A DNA stretch of 64,000 nucleotides from RGIG4576 sp964613095 (GTDB lineage Bacteria > Bacteroidota > Bacteroidia > Bacteroidales > Muribaculaceae), in the NCBI GenBank assembly GCA_964613095.1, contig CAZTFX010000003.1, forward strand, positions 17,052 to 81,051, in the 5' to 3' direction. Positions 19,501 through 27,563 of this stretch are shown piece by piece. Numbering within the stretch: position 1 is the first letter of the stretch; each line of letters starts with the position of its first letter. The notes under the pieces were generated by a model that did not search any database, had not been told where the DNA came from, and saw nothing but the letters and a program-made list of their open reading frames with translations. A program made the translations under genes and the position numbers.

Positions 19501-20219
19501 CACTTTTTGGATGTATGGAAGAAAACGTGGTTTTCACATCAAAGCCACCTATTCCAAAATCGGGAAAATGGTCAAACATTACAAAACTTGACAAAGAACG
19601 AGAGTATGTAGGTATGTATCTTTCTGCCCACCCACTAGATCCATTTTACATGGAATTAGAATATGGGTGTAATGTTAAATTGAAAGATATTAAAGATATG
19701 GGCAATGAAGTCGATAAAGAATTTACATTTGGTGGACTTGTTGTTGACTTCACAGAACGACCTACCAAAACAGGAAGCCAATTCGGAATAATGAAAATAG
19801 AAGACTACTCGGGAAGTTACGAGATAAGACTTTTTAAAGATAAATTAATGACATATCGTAAATATGGAGTAGTTGGGACACCGATTATAGCAAAAGGTAT
19901 GTATCAAAAACGAAAATATAATGATACTATTGATTTTAATCTCACTGGAATGGATTTACTTGAAAATGTAAAAGGAACTCTTCTAAATAGTATCACAATA
20001 AATATTCCTACTAACAGACTTACAGAGGCAGAAGTCCTCCCAATAAAATCTTATATGTCATCATCAACACAAAATAGAGGTGATTTATTTTTCAATGTTC
20101 ATGATGAATCAAGTGATAAAAGTGTTCTTCTCCATTCTAGAAATAAACTACCTATTACACGAGAATTTATTGATTATTTAAAAGAACAAGAACTAGAATT
20201 TGATATAAATAAAAATTAA
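16560..20219 (+). CDS. dnaE: DNA polymerase III alpha subunit
   Basis: 1219 residues, the replicative polymerase. The N-terminal PHP domain begins HVHSQYSILDGQ (residues about 7-18) and continues with GIALTDHGNMFG. The polymerase core holds GPGRGSAAGS (residues about 406-415) and the catalytic aspartates in LPDIDIDFDDDGR (about 443-455). The HhH and OB-fold regions follow, with TEAEVLPIKSY near the end. A Lys/Glu-rich insert of about 60 residues (around 60-115) splits the PHP region, as seen in other Bacteroidota DnaE. It follows the LysE and CBM9-like genes with no obvious promoter of its own. Confidence 0.96.
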   Translation: MQPFVHLHVHSQYSILDGQASIKALVNKAKENGMKGIALTDHGNMFGIKEFHDYCNKINGDLNSAIKQLNKQVKELEQSENPDCEKINNLKNEIEDKKAQRFKPIFGCEMYVADKTMQERTSKSDTGRHLVVLAKNEKGYHNLIKLVSKAWTDGFYSHPRTDKTSLKERKEGLIVCSACLGGEIPKLILQDRIDEARESAKWFKDVFGDDFYLELQRHKATVPIANHETFPLQEKVNVILKEFSEELGIKLICSNDVHFVNESDADAHDRLICLSTGKFLSDEKRMLYSKQEWLKTQEEMNEIFFDFPEALSNTQEILNKVEFYSIDHDAILPNFPLPEGFTDNDDYLRYLVYEGAKKRWNELDEEHIERIDFELNTIKNMGFPGYFLIVQDFIQAARDLGVSVGPGRGSAAGSAVAYCLGITQIDPIKYDLLFERFLNPDRISLPDIDIDFDDDGRASVLKYVTQKYGEEKVAHIITYGTMAAKMALKDVARVHQLPIPESDRLTKMIPSKPNDMPNQDNGKKYAITISNCIKCFPEFAAEKNSSDPNIASTIQYAEALEGNVRSTGVHACGVIIGRDDITDWVPVSTAPDKDGNKMLVTQYEGSVIESTGLIKMDFLGLKTLSIIKEALSNIKNTRNIDVDIDNAPIDDAKTYQLYCEGRTVGTFQFESSGMQKYLIELQPSTFEDLIAMNALYRPGPMDYIPDFINRKLGRKPIEYDIPIMEKYLKDTYGITVYQEQVMLLSRLLGNFTRGESDALRKAMGKKLRDKLDQMKPKFIEGGKSNGHDPKILEKIWQDWEKFASYAFNKSHATCYSWVAYQTAYLKANYPAEYMSAVLSRNLNDIEKLSKFMDECKSMKIPVKGPDINESYKNFSANKSGEIRFGLGGIKTVGVNAVEAIISERKENGPYKSIYDFVERVNLSSCNRRTIEALALAGCFDSFSEISREDFFERNSKDETFLEVLTKYGARFQEDKNNQATSLFGCMEENVVFTSKPPIPKSGKWSNITKLDKEREYVGMYLSAHPLDPFYMELEYGCNVKLKDIKDMGNEVDKEFTFGGLVVDFTERPTKTGSQFGIMKIEDYSGSYEIRLFKDKLMTYRKYGVVGTPIIAKGMYQKRKYNDTIDFNLTGMDLLENVKGTLLNSITINIPTNRLTEAEVLPIKSYMSSSTQNRGDLFFNVHDESSDKSVLLHSRNKLPITREFIDYLKEQELEFDINKN

Positions 20220-20251
20220 AATCATTATAAACTCATTAAAATTTAAATATT

Positions 20252-20566
20252 ATGGCTTATACATTCACCGACGAAAATGCAAAAGCTGAAATCGAATCAG
20301 GCAAACCTGTTGTTATCGATTTCTGGGCAGAATGGTGCGGACCTTGTAAAAGAATTGCACCTATTATTGACGAATTGGCAGGAGAGTACGAAGGTAAAGT
20401 TTTAATCGGAAAATATAATGTAGATGATTATTCCGATTTAAGTACAGATTATAGTATTCGTAATATTCCTACAATTTTATTCTTCAAAGACGGAGAACTT
20501 AAAGAACGTAGCGTAGGTTCTATTAAGAAAGATGATCTTGAAGCAAAGATAAAAGCATTGATATAA
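20252..20566 (+). CDS. trxA: Thioredoxin
   Basis: 104 residues, full-length thioredoxin. The redox motif WCGPCK is at 28-33 within VIDFWAEWCGPCK, and the cis-Pro is in IRNIPTILFF. Reduces cytoplasmic disulfides. It lies 32 bp after dnaE and before a terminator, so it may be read from the same transcript. Confidence 0.95.
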   Translation: MAYTFTDENAKAEIESGKPVVIDFWAEWCGPCKRIAPIIDELAGEYEGKVLIGKYNVDDYSDLSTDYSIRNIPTILFFKDGELKERSVGSIKKDDLEAKIKALI

Positions 20567-20575
20567 TTCAATTAA

Positions 20576-20620
20576 AATAATGGTGGTGAATTAGTTGAAT
20601 ATTTACCACTATTATTTTAT
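20576..20620 (+). terminator. Terminator after trxA
   Basis: Inverted repeat 20576-20587 with 20605-20616 (11 of 12 bases pair), followed by TTAT. Confidence 0.65.
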
Positions 20621-20638
20621 TATTACGATAAAAAGTCT

Positions 20639-20646
20639 TAATTTTG
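20639..20646 (+). promoter_or_regulatory. -7 element for galM
   Basis: TAATTTTG, 61 bp upstream of the galM start. Confidence 0.45.
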
Positions 20647-20707
20647 CACAAAAGACTAAGTCTAAATAGTATAAATATCTAAAAATAGTATAATAGGAAA
20701 TAGGATA

Positions 20708-21754
20708 ATGACAATTGAATTAACTAAATATGAATCACTTAAAGGCACTATAAATATCTATAAACTGACTAATAAGAATGGCGCAATTGTTGAATTATCA
20801 AGTATTGGAGCCGGAATTATATCTATTTCTGTACCAGATTGTAACGGTGTTTTTAATGATGTTGTATTAGGTTATAACAACATAAAAGATTATTTCTACG
20901 ATGGTCCCTGCGCGGGAAAAACTGCAGGTAGATATGCAAATCGTATCGCTAACGGTCATCTTGTTATTAATGGAAAAACATATAAATTAAAAACAAATTG
21001 TGGTCCCAATTCACTACATGGTGGTCCCGAAGGTTTTCAAAATCAAAATTGGAATTCAGAAATTATAGATAACAAGGTTGTTTTTTCATATTTAAGCAAA
21101 AACGGAGAGGAAAACTTTCCCGGTAACGTGATAATAAATGTTACTTATGAATGGACCGATAATAATACTCTTATCATAAATTATCATGCAACAACCGATG
21201 AAGATACGGTACTGAATTTAACCAACCACACATATTTCAATTTAAAAGGTTATGGTAAGGGTAATATCTTCGACCACATTTTAAAATTAAATTGTAAAAA
21301 CTATCTTCCTACTGATAATACATTAGTTCCCATAGGAGATTTTGCTCCGGTAGAAGGAACTCCGATGGATTTCACACAAGGAAAACCTTTAGGGCAAGAC
21401 ATCAACAATGATTTCCAAGCACTCAAAACAGGTAAAGGATATGATCATTGTTGGTTGGTTGATAATTATGAGAATGGGGAACTCAAAAAAATAGCAATAT
21501 TAACCGAACCAACAAGTGGCAGAGAATTACATATATCCAGCACTCAAGTAGGGGTTCAAGTTTATACAGGAAATTGGTTAAATGACAGCCCATTAGGCAA
21601 AAACGGCAATAAACATTATGATTATTGTGCCGTTGCTATTGAATGTCAAGGTTTACCGGATGCCCCAAACAAACCGCAATTTCCATCACAGGAATTAAAA
21701 CCGGGAGAAACATATAAACAAGTAATCGAATATTCTTTTAAAACAACAAAATAA
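20708..21754 (+). CDS. galM: Aldose 1-epimerase (galactose mutarotase)
   Basis: 348 residues, typical length. Interconverts alpha and beta anomers of aldohexoses. Seen: GKTAGRYANRIANG (substrate-binding Arg), NSLHGGPEGF (catalytic His), NLTNHTYFNLKG (second active-site His) and a late AIECQGLPDAPNKPQFP carrying the catalytic Glu. No signal peptide, so it acts in the cytoplasm. The next gene begins 1 bp after its stop, so the two form an operon in sugar metabolism. Confidence 0.94.
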   Translation: MTIELTKYESLKGTINIYKLTNKNGAIVELSSIGAGIISISVPDCNGVFNDVVLGYNNIKDYFYDGPCAGKTAGRYANRIANGHLVINGKTYKLKTNCGPNSLHGGPEGFQNQNWNSEIIDNKVVFSYLSKNGEENFPGNVIINVTYEWTDNNTLIINYHATTDEDTVLNLTNHTYFNLKGYGKGNIFDHILKLNCKNYLPTDNTLVPIGDFAPVEGTPMDFTQGKPLGQDINNDFQALKTGKGYDHCWLVDNYENGELKKIAILTEPTSGRELHISSTQVGVQVYTGNWLNDSPLGKNGNKHYDYCAVAIECQGLPDAPNKPQFPSQELKPGETYKQVIEYSFKTTK

Positions 21755-21755
21755 C

Positions 21756-22667
21756 ATGAAACCGACATTATTATTATTAGCTGCCGGTATGGGCAGTCGC
21801 TACGGAGGATTAAAGCAACTTGATGGGGTAGGACCTAATGGAGAAACCATTATGGATTACTCAATTTACGATGCGATACAAGCAGGTTTTGGAAAAGCCG
21901 TGTTTGTCATAAGAAAAGATTTTGAAGATGAATTCCGCAAGAAAATTTTATCAAAATATGAAAATAAAATTGAAACCGAATTGGTGTTTCAATCATTAGA
22001 TGCTCTTCCGGAAGGATTTAAATGCCCGGTCGACAGAGTTAAGCCTTGGGGAACTAACCATGCTGTAATGATGGGAGCCAATGTCATAAATGAACCTTTT
22101 TGCGTAATCAACTGCGACGATTTCTATAATCGAGATTCATTTTTGGTAATCGGAAATTATTTGGCTAATTTGAAAGAATCGTCAAAAGGGGTATATGCTA
22201 TGGTGGGATTTCATGTGTGCAATACACTTTCTGAAAACGGAACCGTTGCACGAGGAGTTTGTAGCAAAAACGAAAACGATTTTCTAACAAAAGTAGTAGA
22301 ACGTACCGAGATAAAACGTCATAACGGTAAAGTATGCTATAACGATGGAAACAATAATTGGATTGAATTAGAAGAAAATTGTCCTGTATCCATGAATATG
22401 TGGGGATTCACTCCTGATTATTTCACTTATAGCAATAATTACTTTCGTGATTTCTTAAGTAAACCTGAAAACCTTAATAATCCCAAAAGTGAATTTTATA
22501 TACCAACCATGGTAGACCACCTAATAAACAACAAACAGGCAACCGTAAAGGTACTTGACACTCCGGCAAAATGGTTTGGCGTCACTTATGCCGAAGATCG
22601 CCAAAGTGTGGTTGAACGTATAAAAGCTCTAATTGCAGCAGGTGAATATCCCGATAAATTATTTTAA
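21756..22667 (+). CDS. Sugar-phosphate nucleotidyltransferase-like protein
   Basis: 303 residues. The N-terminus LLLAAGMGSRYGGLKQLDGVG is the nucleotide-binding motif of sugar nucleotidyltransferases, and VINCDDFYNRDSF gives the metal-binding Asp. It resembles the Bacteroidota group described only as 'nucleotidyltransferase'; these are sometimes paired with sugar kinases. The exact sugar and nucleotide are not known. Immediately downstream of galM and ended by the terminator at 22691. Confidence 0.8.
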   Translation: MKPTLLLLAAGMGSRYGGLKQLDGVGPNGETIMDYSIYDAIQAGFGKAVFVIRKDFEDEFRKKILSKYENKIETELVFQSLDALPEGFKCPVDRVKPWGTNHAVMMGANVINEPFCVINCDDFYNRDSFLVIGNYLANLKESSKGVYAMVGFHVCNTLSENGTVARGVCSKNENDFLTKVVERTEIKRHNGKVCYNDGNNNWIELEENCPVSMNMWGFTPDYFTYSNNYFRDFLSKPENLNNPKSEFYIPTMVDHLINNKQATVKVLDTPAKWFGVTYAEDRQSVVERIKALIAAGEYPDKLF

Positions 22668-22690
22668 ATTTAAATCAATAAATTATTATC

Positions 22691-22726
22691 AAGAGACTAT
22701 TTTCTTTGAAAGTAGTCTCTTTTTTC
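22691..22726 (+). terminator. Terminator of the galM operon
   Basis: Inverted repeat 22691-22699 with 22713-22721 plus an inner CTTT/AAAG pairing, followed by a T-run. Confidence 0.8.
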
Positions 22727-22731
22727 TTCGT

Positions 22732-22739
22732 TATTTTTG
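22732..22739 (+). promoter_or_regulatory. -7 element for the tyrosine recombinase
   Basis: TATTTTTG, 42 bp before the chosen start. Confidence 0.4.
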
Positions 22740-22781
22740 TCTGATAAGCATTATTTACAACCTATTAAAATATATTTGATT

Positions 22782-23711
22782 ATGACTAAAAAGACTTTTA
22801 AAGAAATTACAACAGAGTGGAAAATAATGAAGAAAGGATATGTAAAGAAATCCACCTATTCTGCTTACTCTCTTATCATTGAGAATCATTTACTTCCTGC
22901 ATTTGCCGAAAGTGTTGTTATTAATGAAAATGATGTCCAAAACTTTGTGTTATCAAAATTCAACTCAGGTTTAAGTACTAAATCTATAAAAGATATGCTT
23001 GTTGTTTTCAAAATGATATTGAAATTTGGAAGTAAACAAGGTTTATGTAACGCATATACTTGGGATATTACTCTTCCTACATGTAGAAAACAGGAAGAAG
23101 TCGCCGTATTCAATATTGAAACCCAAAAGAAAATCATGGATTATATTAAAAATAATTTCACCTTTAAAAATTTTGGTATATACCTATGTTTATCCACTGG
23201 ATTAAGAATTGGAGAAGTGTGTGCATTACAATGGAAAGACGTAGATCTAAAGACCGGACTTATTACAGTAAATAAAACTCTAAACAGAATATATGTTGTT
23301 GATGATATTATCGGTAGACACACAGAATTAATAATAGATACACCCAAAACACAAAATTCAATCCGTGATATACCGATGTCAAACGAAATACTCAAAATGC
23401 TTAAGACCATCAAAAAAATAGTAAATCAGGACTATTATATTCTAACCAACGAATCCTATCCATTAGAACCACGAACCTACAGAAGTTATTACAGCAAATT
23501 ACTTGGAAATTTAAAAATCCCCAAACTAAAATTTCACGGACTAAGACATAGTTTTGCAACGAGATGTATTGAAAGTAATTGTGACTACAAGACTGTAAGC
23601 GTATTATTGGGACATTCCAATATCAGTACAACTTTAAATCTTTATGTTCATCCAAATCTTGAACAAAAAAAGAGATGTATTAATAAAATGTTCAAATCAC
23701 TACACAAATAA
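22782..23711 (+). CDS. Solitary tyrosine recombinase/integrase
   Basis: 309 residues from the ATG at 22782; an in-frame TTG at 22737 overlaps the promoter motif. N-terminal SAM-like core-binding region at about 1-100, then the catalytic domain. All catalytic residues are visible: Arg142 (STGLRIGE), His252 and Arg255 (FHGLRHSF), His278 (LLGHSN) and Tyr288 (LYVHP). It should be an active strand-exchange enzyme. There is no tRNA, phage gene, relaxase or excisionase beside it: the neighbours are core genes on both sides. It may be the remnant of an integrated element, or a domesticated recombinase such as an inverter. No obvious att or inverted repeats were seen nearby. Confidence 0.9.
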   Translation: MTKKTFKEITTEWKIMKKGYVKKSTYSAYSLIIENHLLPAFAESVVINENDVQNFVLSKFNSGLSTKSIKDMLVVFKMILKFGSKQGLCNAYTWDITLPTCRKQEEVAVFNIETQKKIMDYIKNNFTFKNFGIYLCLSTGLRIGEVCALQWKDVDLKTGLITVNKTLNRIYVVDDIIGRHTELIIDTPKTQNSIRDIPMSNEILKMLKTIKKIVNQDYYILTNESYPLEPRTYRSYYSKLLGNLKIPKLKFHGLRHSFATRCIESNCDYKTVSVLLGHSNISTTLNLYVHPNLEQKKRCINKMFKSLHK

Positions 23712-23760
23712 CCAACAATTGTAAAACTATAATAACTTCTAAAAAATAATATGCTAAAAT

Positions 23761-23791
23761 TTGAGGAATCAATACAAATAACCTATCTTTG
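23761..23791 (+). promoter_or_regulatory. Promoter of the Fur-family gene
   Basis: TTG (23761-23763), 20-bp spacer, TATCTTTG (23784-23791), 25 bp before the start. Confidence 0.6.
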
Positions 23792-23815
23792 TATTGTCTC
23801 AAAATATATTTTATA

Positions 23816-24289
23816 ATGATTGAAGATAAAGCAAAAATCTCGGCACGCAACAAGTTCACTCTTTACTTAAAGAGTAAACAATTGCGTAAAACTCCGGAAC
23901 GTTTTGCAATACTTAATAAGATTTTTTCACTTAAAGAGCATTTTGATGTAGAGTCTTTATATTGTATGCTTGAAAACGATTCATACCATGTGAGTCGTGC
24001 AACTATATATAATACAATAGACCTATTGATGGACTGTGAATTAGTAAGACGTCATAGTTTTGATAATCAACAATCAAAATATGAAAAGGTCGTTATGACA
24101 TCGGTAAATCATCAACATCTCATATGCTCGGAATGTGGTAAAATTAAAGAAGTAACGGATAATGAATTTTCAGCATTTATGAATGCTCGAAAATATACAG
24201 CTTTTACAACCAACTATTTTCAATTATATGTATATGGAATTTGCAATAATTGTGCAAGAAAGAAAAAACGAAAAGCGAAAGAAAAATAA
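23816..24289 (+). CDS. Fur-family transcriptional regulator
   Basis: 157 residues from the ATG at 23816. Winged-helix DNA-binding region in the first 85 residues (RKTPERFAILNKIF, SRATIYNTIDLL), then a dimerisation domain with HLICSECGKI and a C-terminal CNNCARKKKRK. The two CxxC pairs fit the structural zinc site of Fur/PerR/Zur proteins. The metal sensed cannot be assigned. It lies 31 bp upstream of purA and may share its transcript; a Fur-type protein beside purA is often annotated in Bacteroidales. Confidence 0.88.
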   Translation: MIEDKAKISARNKFTLYLKSKQLRKTPERFAILNKIFSLKEHFDVESLYCMLENDSYHVSRATIYNTIDLLMDCELVRRHSFDNQQSKYEKVVMTSVNHQHLICSECGKIKEVTDNEFSAFMNARKYTAFTTNYFQLYVYGICNNCARKKKRKAKEK

Positions 24290-24319
24290 TAAAATAACAA
24301 AATAAATAACTATTTCAGT

Positions 24320-25591
24320 ATGAAAGTAGATGTTCTTTTAGGACTACAATGGGGTGACGAAGGTAAGGGTAAGGTCGTTGATGTTCTTACTCCACAGTAT
24401 GATATCGTAGCAAGATTTCAAGGAGGTCCCAATGCCGGTCATACATTGGAATTTGAAGGTAAAAAGTACGTTTTACGTTCTATTCCATCCGGAATATTCC
24501 AACATGGACAATTAAATATCATAGGTAATGGAGTGGTTCTAGATCCAATTTTATTTAAAGGTGAAGCACAAGACCTTGAAAAAAGTGGAATTGACATAAA
24601 AAACGTGCTTAAAATATCAAAGAAAACTCATCTTATATTACCTACACACCGATTGCTTGACGCAGCATACGAAACACTAAAGGGTGCAGCAAAAATTGGA
24701 ACAACCGGAAAAGGAATCGGTCCAACATATACCGACAAAGTTAGTCGTGACGGTTTAAGACTGGGTGAATGCTTAGGTTCAACTTTCAAAAACAAATATG
24801 AGGCAGCCAAAAGCCGTCACATACGTCTTTTAAAGGCTGTTACAGGAGAAGAACCTAACATTGAAGAACTCGAAAAGCAATGGTTTGAAGCTATTGATTA
24901 CATTAAGCAATTTGATTTAATTGATAGCGAATTTGTTATTAACAAGAGTCTAGCAGAAGGAATGTCTGTACTATGCGAAGGAGCACAAGGCAGTTTACTT
25001 GATGTTGATTTTGGGTCTTATCCTTTTGTAACATCATCTAACACTATATGCGCAGGTGCATGCGCCGGTTTAGGAGTAGCACCGAATAAGATAGGAGAAG
25101 TATATGGTATATTTAAAGCTTATTGTACAAGAGTGGGAAGTGGTCCTTTCCCGACAGAATTATTTGATGAAACAGGTGCTACAATTAGAGCCATAGGTCA
25201 TGAATACGGAGCTGTAACCGGTCGTGAACGTAGATGTGGTTGGATTGATCTTGTAGCATTACGTTATACCATTATGTTGAATGGTGTTACACAATTAATC
25301 ATGATGAAAAGTGACGTACTTGATAACTTTGAAGAAATTCGTGTATGTAACTCATATAAAATCAATGGAATAGAAACAAAAGATTTTCCATATTCTATTG
25401 AAGATGGAATAGAACCGGTATATACAACTCTGCCGGGTTGGAAAACCGATATGACCAAGTTTAAATCCGAAGAGGAATTTCCACTTGAATTCAAGAATTA
25501 CATCAAATATCTTGAAACAGAACTAAATGTTCCTATCAGTATCGTTTCTGTAGGACCGGACAGAGAACAAACCATCATTCGCAAGAAATAA
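24320..25591 (+). CDS. purA: Adenylosuccinate synthetase
   Basis: 423 residues, full length. Joins IMP and aspartate using GTP, the first step to AMP. The GTP-binding loop is GLQWGDEGKGKVVD (8-21), with later motifs GPNAGHTL, GTTGKGIGPTY and GAQGSLLDVDFGSYPFVT. Two bp separate its stop from the DUF1015 gene, so they are co-transcribed. Confidence 0.96.
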   Translation: MKVDVLLGLQWGDEGKGKVVDVLTPQYDIVARFQGGPNAGHTLEFEGKKYVLRSIPSGIFQHGQLNIIGNGVVLDPILFKGEAQDLEKSGIDIKNVLKISKKTHLILPTHRLLDAAYETLKGAAKIGTTGKGIGPTYTDKVSRDGLRLGECLGSTFKNKYEAAKSRHIRLLKAVTGEEPNIEELEKQWFEAIDYIKQFDLIDSEFVINKSLAEGMSVLCEGAQGSLLDVDFGSYPFVTSSNTICAGACAGLGVAPNKIGEVYGIFKAYCTRVGSGPFPTELFDETGATIRAIGHEYGAVTGRERRCGWIDLVALRYTIMLNGVTQLIMMKSDVLDNFEEIRVCNSYKINGIETKDFPYSIEDGIEPVYTTLPGWKTDMTKFKSEEEFPLEFKNYIKYLETELNVPISIVSVGPDREQTIIRKK

Positions 25592-25593
25592 TT

Positions 25594-26841
25594 ATGGCAC
25601 GTATAAAACCATTTAAAGGACTTCGTCCTCCTAAAGAAATCGTAACACAAGTAGCTTCACGCCCTTATGATGTACTGAATTCAGAAGAGGCCAGAACTGA
25701 AGCATTAGGAAACGAAAAATCCCTTTATCATATCATCAAGCCCGAAATAGATTTTGAAATTGGAACAGATGAACATGCTCCTTGTGTATATGATAAGGCT
25801 GTTGAAAATTTTCACATGTTTCAAGAGAAGGGTTGGCTAGTTCAAGATACAAAAGAGTATTATTACATTTATGCTCAAACCATGAATGAACGTACACAAT
25901 ATGGATTTGTTATTGCTGCCAACGTTGATGATTACATGGAAGGACGTATCAAAAAACATGAATTAACCAGGCGAGATAAAGAAGAAGATAGAATGAAACA
26001 TGTGCGGATAAATAACGCTAATGTTGAACCTGTTTTTTTTGCATTTCCCGATAATGCAGAACTTAATACAATCATTAACACAGTCACTCAAGTAACGCCT
26101 GAATATGATTTTGTTTCGGAAGACGGATTTGGACATCATTTTTGGGTTATTGAAGATGATAGCTTAATTGAAAAAATAACACAAATATTTGCACAGATAC
26201 CTTCTTTATATATTGCAGATGGTCATCACCGTAGTGCAGCAGCCGCCTTAGTTGGACATGAAAAAGCTCTTGCTAATCCTAATCATACTGGTAATGAAGA
26301 ATATAATTTCTTTTTAGCAGTAGCTTTTCCTGCTTCGCATTTAAATATTATTGATTACAACCGTGTAGTAAAAGATCTAAACGGTTTAAATGAAGAAGAA
26401 TTTCTTACACTATTAAGCAAGAATTTTGATGTAGAAGAAAAAGGAGAAAATATTTATAAACCAATAAAATTACATAACTTCTCACTCTATTTAGGGACGA
26501 AATGGTATTCATTGACTGCAAAAAAAGGTACATATAATGATAATGACCCGATTGGGGTTTTAGATGTTACCATTTCATCAGACCTAATTCTTCGAGATAT
26601 ATTGAATATTCATGATTTACGTAGTGACAAACGTATTGATTTTGTTGGTGGAATTAGAGGGCTAGGGGAGTTGAAGAAACGAGTAGATAGTGGTGAAATG
26701 GCTATGGCTCTTGCCTTATATCCGGTAAGTATGAAACAACTTATTGACATTGCTGATACCGGTAACATTATGCCTCCAAAAACCACTTGGTTTGAACCAA
26801 AACTTCGTTCCGGTCTTGTTATTCACAAATTAGAAGATTAA
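25594..26841 (+). CDS. DUF1015 family protein
   Basis: 415 residues, soluble. Matches DUF1015: an N-terminal IKPFKGLRPPKE, a SRPYDVLN segment and the conserved YIADGHHRSAAA (around residue 207). Some members have been called HTH-containing or SerB-linked, but no firm function is known. It follows purA by 2 bp and ends at a strong bidirectional terminator. Confidence 0.88.
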   Translation: MARIKPFKGLRPPKEIVTQVASRPYDVLNSEEARTEALGNEKSLYHIIKPEIDFEIGTDEHAPCVYDKAVENFHMFQEKGWLVQDTKEYYYIYAQTMNERTQYGFVIAANVDDYMEGRIKKHELTRRDKEEDRMKHVRINNANVEPVFFAFPDNAELNTIINTVTQVTPEYDFVSEDGFGHHFWVIEDDSLIEKITQIFAQIPSLYIADGHHRSAAAALVGHEKALANPNHTGNEEYNFFLAVAFPASHLNIIDYNRVVKDLNGLNEEEFLTLLSKNFDVEEKGENIYKPIKLHNFSLYLGTKWYSLTAKKGTYNDNDPIGVLDVTISSDLILRDILNIHDLRSDKRIDFVGGIRGLGELKKRVDSGEMAMALALYPVSMKQLIDIADTGNIMPPKTTWFEPKLRSGLVIHKLED

Positions 26842-26842
26842 T

Positions 26843-26881
26843 AAAAAGAGGAAAATTTCGTTATGAAATTTTCCTCTTTTT
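26843..26881. terminator. Bidirectional terminator between DUF1015 and yraN
   Basis: 17-bp perfect inverted repeat (26843-26859 with 26865-26881, 5-nt loop) with A-run and T-run ends, between convergent genes. Confidence 0.9.
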
Positions 26882-26890
26882 ATTAAGTAT

Positions 26891-27280
26891 TTACCTTATT
26901 CTTAGTCCCCTTCCACATCTGATTCTAGGTCTTACCGCATCCTGAACATGTTCAATAGTAAAGTTATTCGGTCCATCACCCGAAATACATATTACATCAA
27001 TTTGTACTTCATGTGGTAATTTATAATATTTAATATAAGCATTTGCTACACTAAGAAGATGGGATTGTTTCTTTAAGTCTACAGCCATTGCTGCAGCTAA
27101 AGTATTTATAGAACTTGTCTTTACTTCTACTATAATTATTTTATTATCTTTTTCTGCAATTATATCTACTTCAAGATGTTCCAATCGCCAATTTCTATCT
27201 CGAATTATATAACCTTTTTTTATCAAATATTCAGTAGCTGCATCCTCTCCAAGTTTTCCTAAAATATTATGTCTCGCCAT
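26891..27280 (-). CDS. YraN/UPF0102 family protein
   Basis: 129 residues from the ATG at 27280 (an upstream start at 27301 adds seven residues). A restriction-endonuclease-like fold: GKLGEDAATEYLIKKGY, then the LEVDIIA and VEVKTSS strands that correspond to the D...ExK nuclease-like core. YraN proteins are widely conserved and their role is unknown. Convergent with DUF1015. Confidence 0.88.
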   Translation of the reverse strand: MARHNILGKLGEDAATEYLIKKGYIIRDRNWRLEHLEVDIIAEKDNKIIIVEVKTSSINTLAAAMAVDLKKQSHLLSVANAYIKYYKLPHEVQIDVICISGDGPNNFTIEHVQDAVRPRIRCGRGLRIR

Positions 27281-27317
27281 ATCTGTATTATTAGAGTACA
27301 AATTTAAAATTTTAATT

Positions 27318-27347
27318 TTGACAATTCAAAAAAATGACATAACTTTG
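27318..27347 (+). promoter_or_regulatory. Promoter of tRNA-Glu
   Basis: TTG (27318-27320), 19-bp spacer, TAACTTTG (27340-27347), 10 bp before the tRNA 5' end. Confidence 0.7.
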
Positions 27348-27357
27348 CCTAAGAATT

Positions 27358-27430
27358 GGTGATATAGTGTAGTGGCCTAGCACGCCACCCTCTCACGGTG
27401 GAGACTCGGGTTCGATTCCCGATTTCACTA
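27358..27430 (+). tRNA. tRNA-Glu (anticodon CTC)
   Basis: 73 nt, folds into a standard cloverleaf: D-stem GTGT/GCAC, anticodon stem CCACC/GGTGG with loop CTCTCAC (anticodon CTC), T-stem TCGGG/CCCGA with loop TTCGATT. The acceptor stem has a G1-U72 wobble and a U6-U67 mismatch. CCA is not encoded. It reads GAG codons; a UUC isoacceptor must lie elsewhere. Confidence 0.9.
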
Positions 27431-27434
27431 CAAT

Positions 27435-27476
27435 AAAAGTAGATATTCTATATAAAGTTGAATATCTACTTTTTTA
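27435..27476 (+). terminator. Terminator of tRNA-Glu
   Basis: 14-bp perfect inverted repeat (27435-27448 with 27460-27473) ending in a T-run, directly after the tRNA. Confidence 0.9.
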
Positions 27477-27511
27477 TTTAAAATTTATCGCTAATTTTAA
27501 TTGCACGTTAT

Positions 27512-27542
27512 TTGCGTCAATAATCAATTTGTTGTAATTTTG
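27512..27542 (+). promoter_or_regulatory. Promoter of carB
   Basis: TTG (27512-27514), 20-bp spacer, TAATTTTG (27535-27542), 21 bp before the start. Confidence 0.6.
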
Positions 27543-27563
27543 TAAAAATATATCAACACTATT

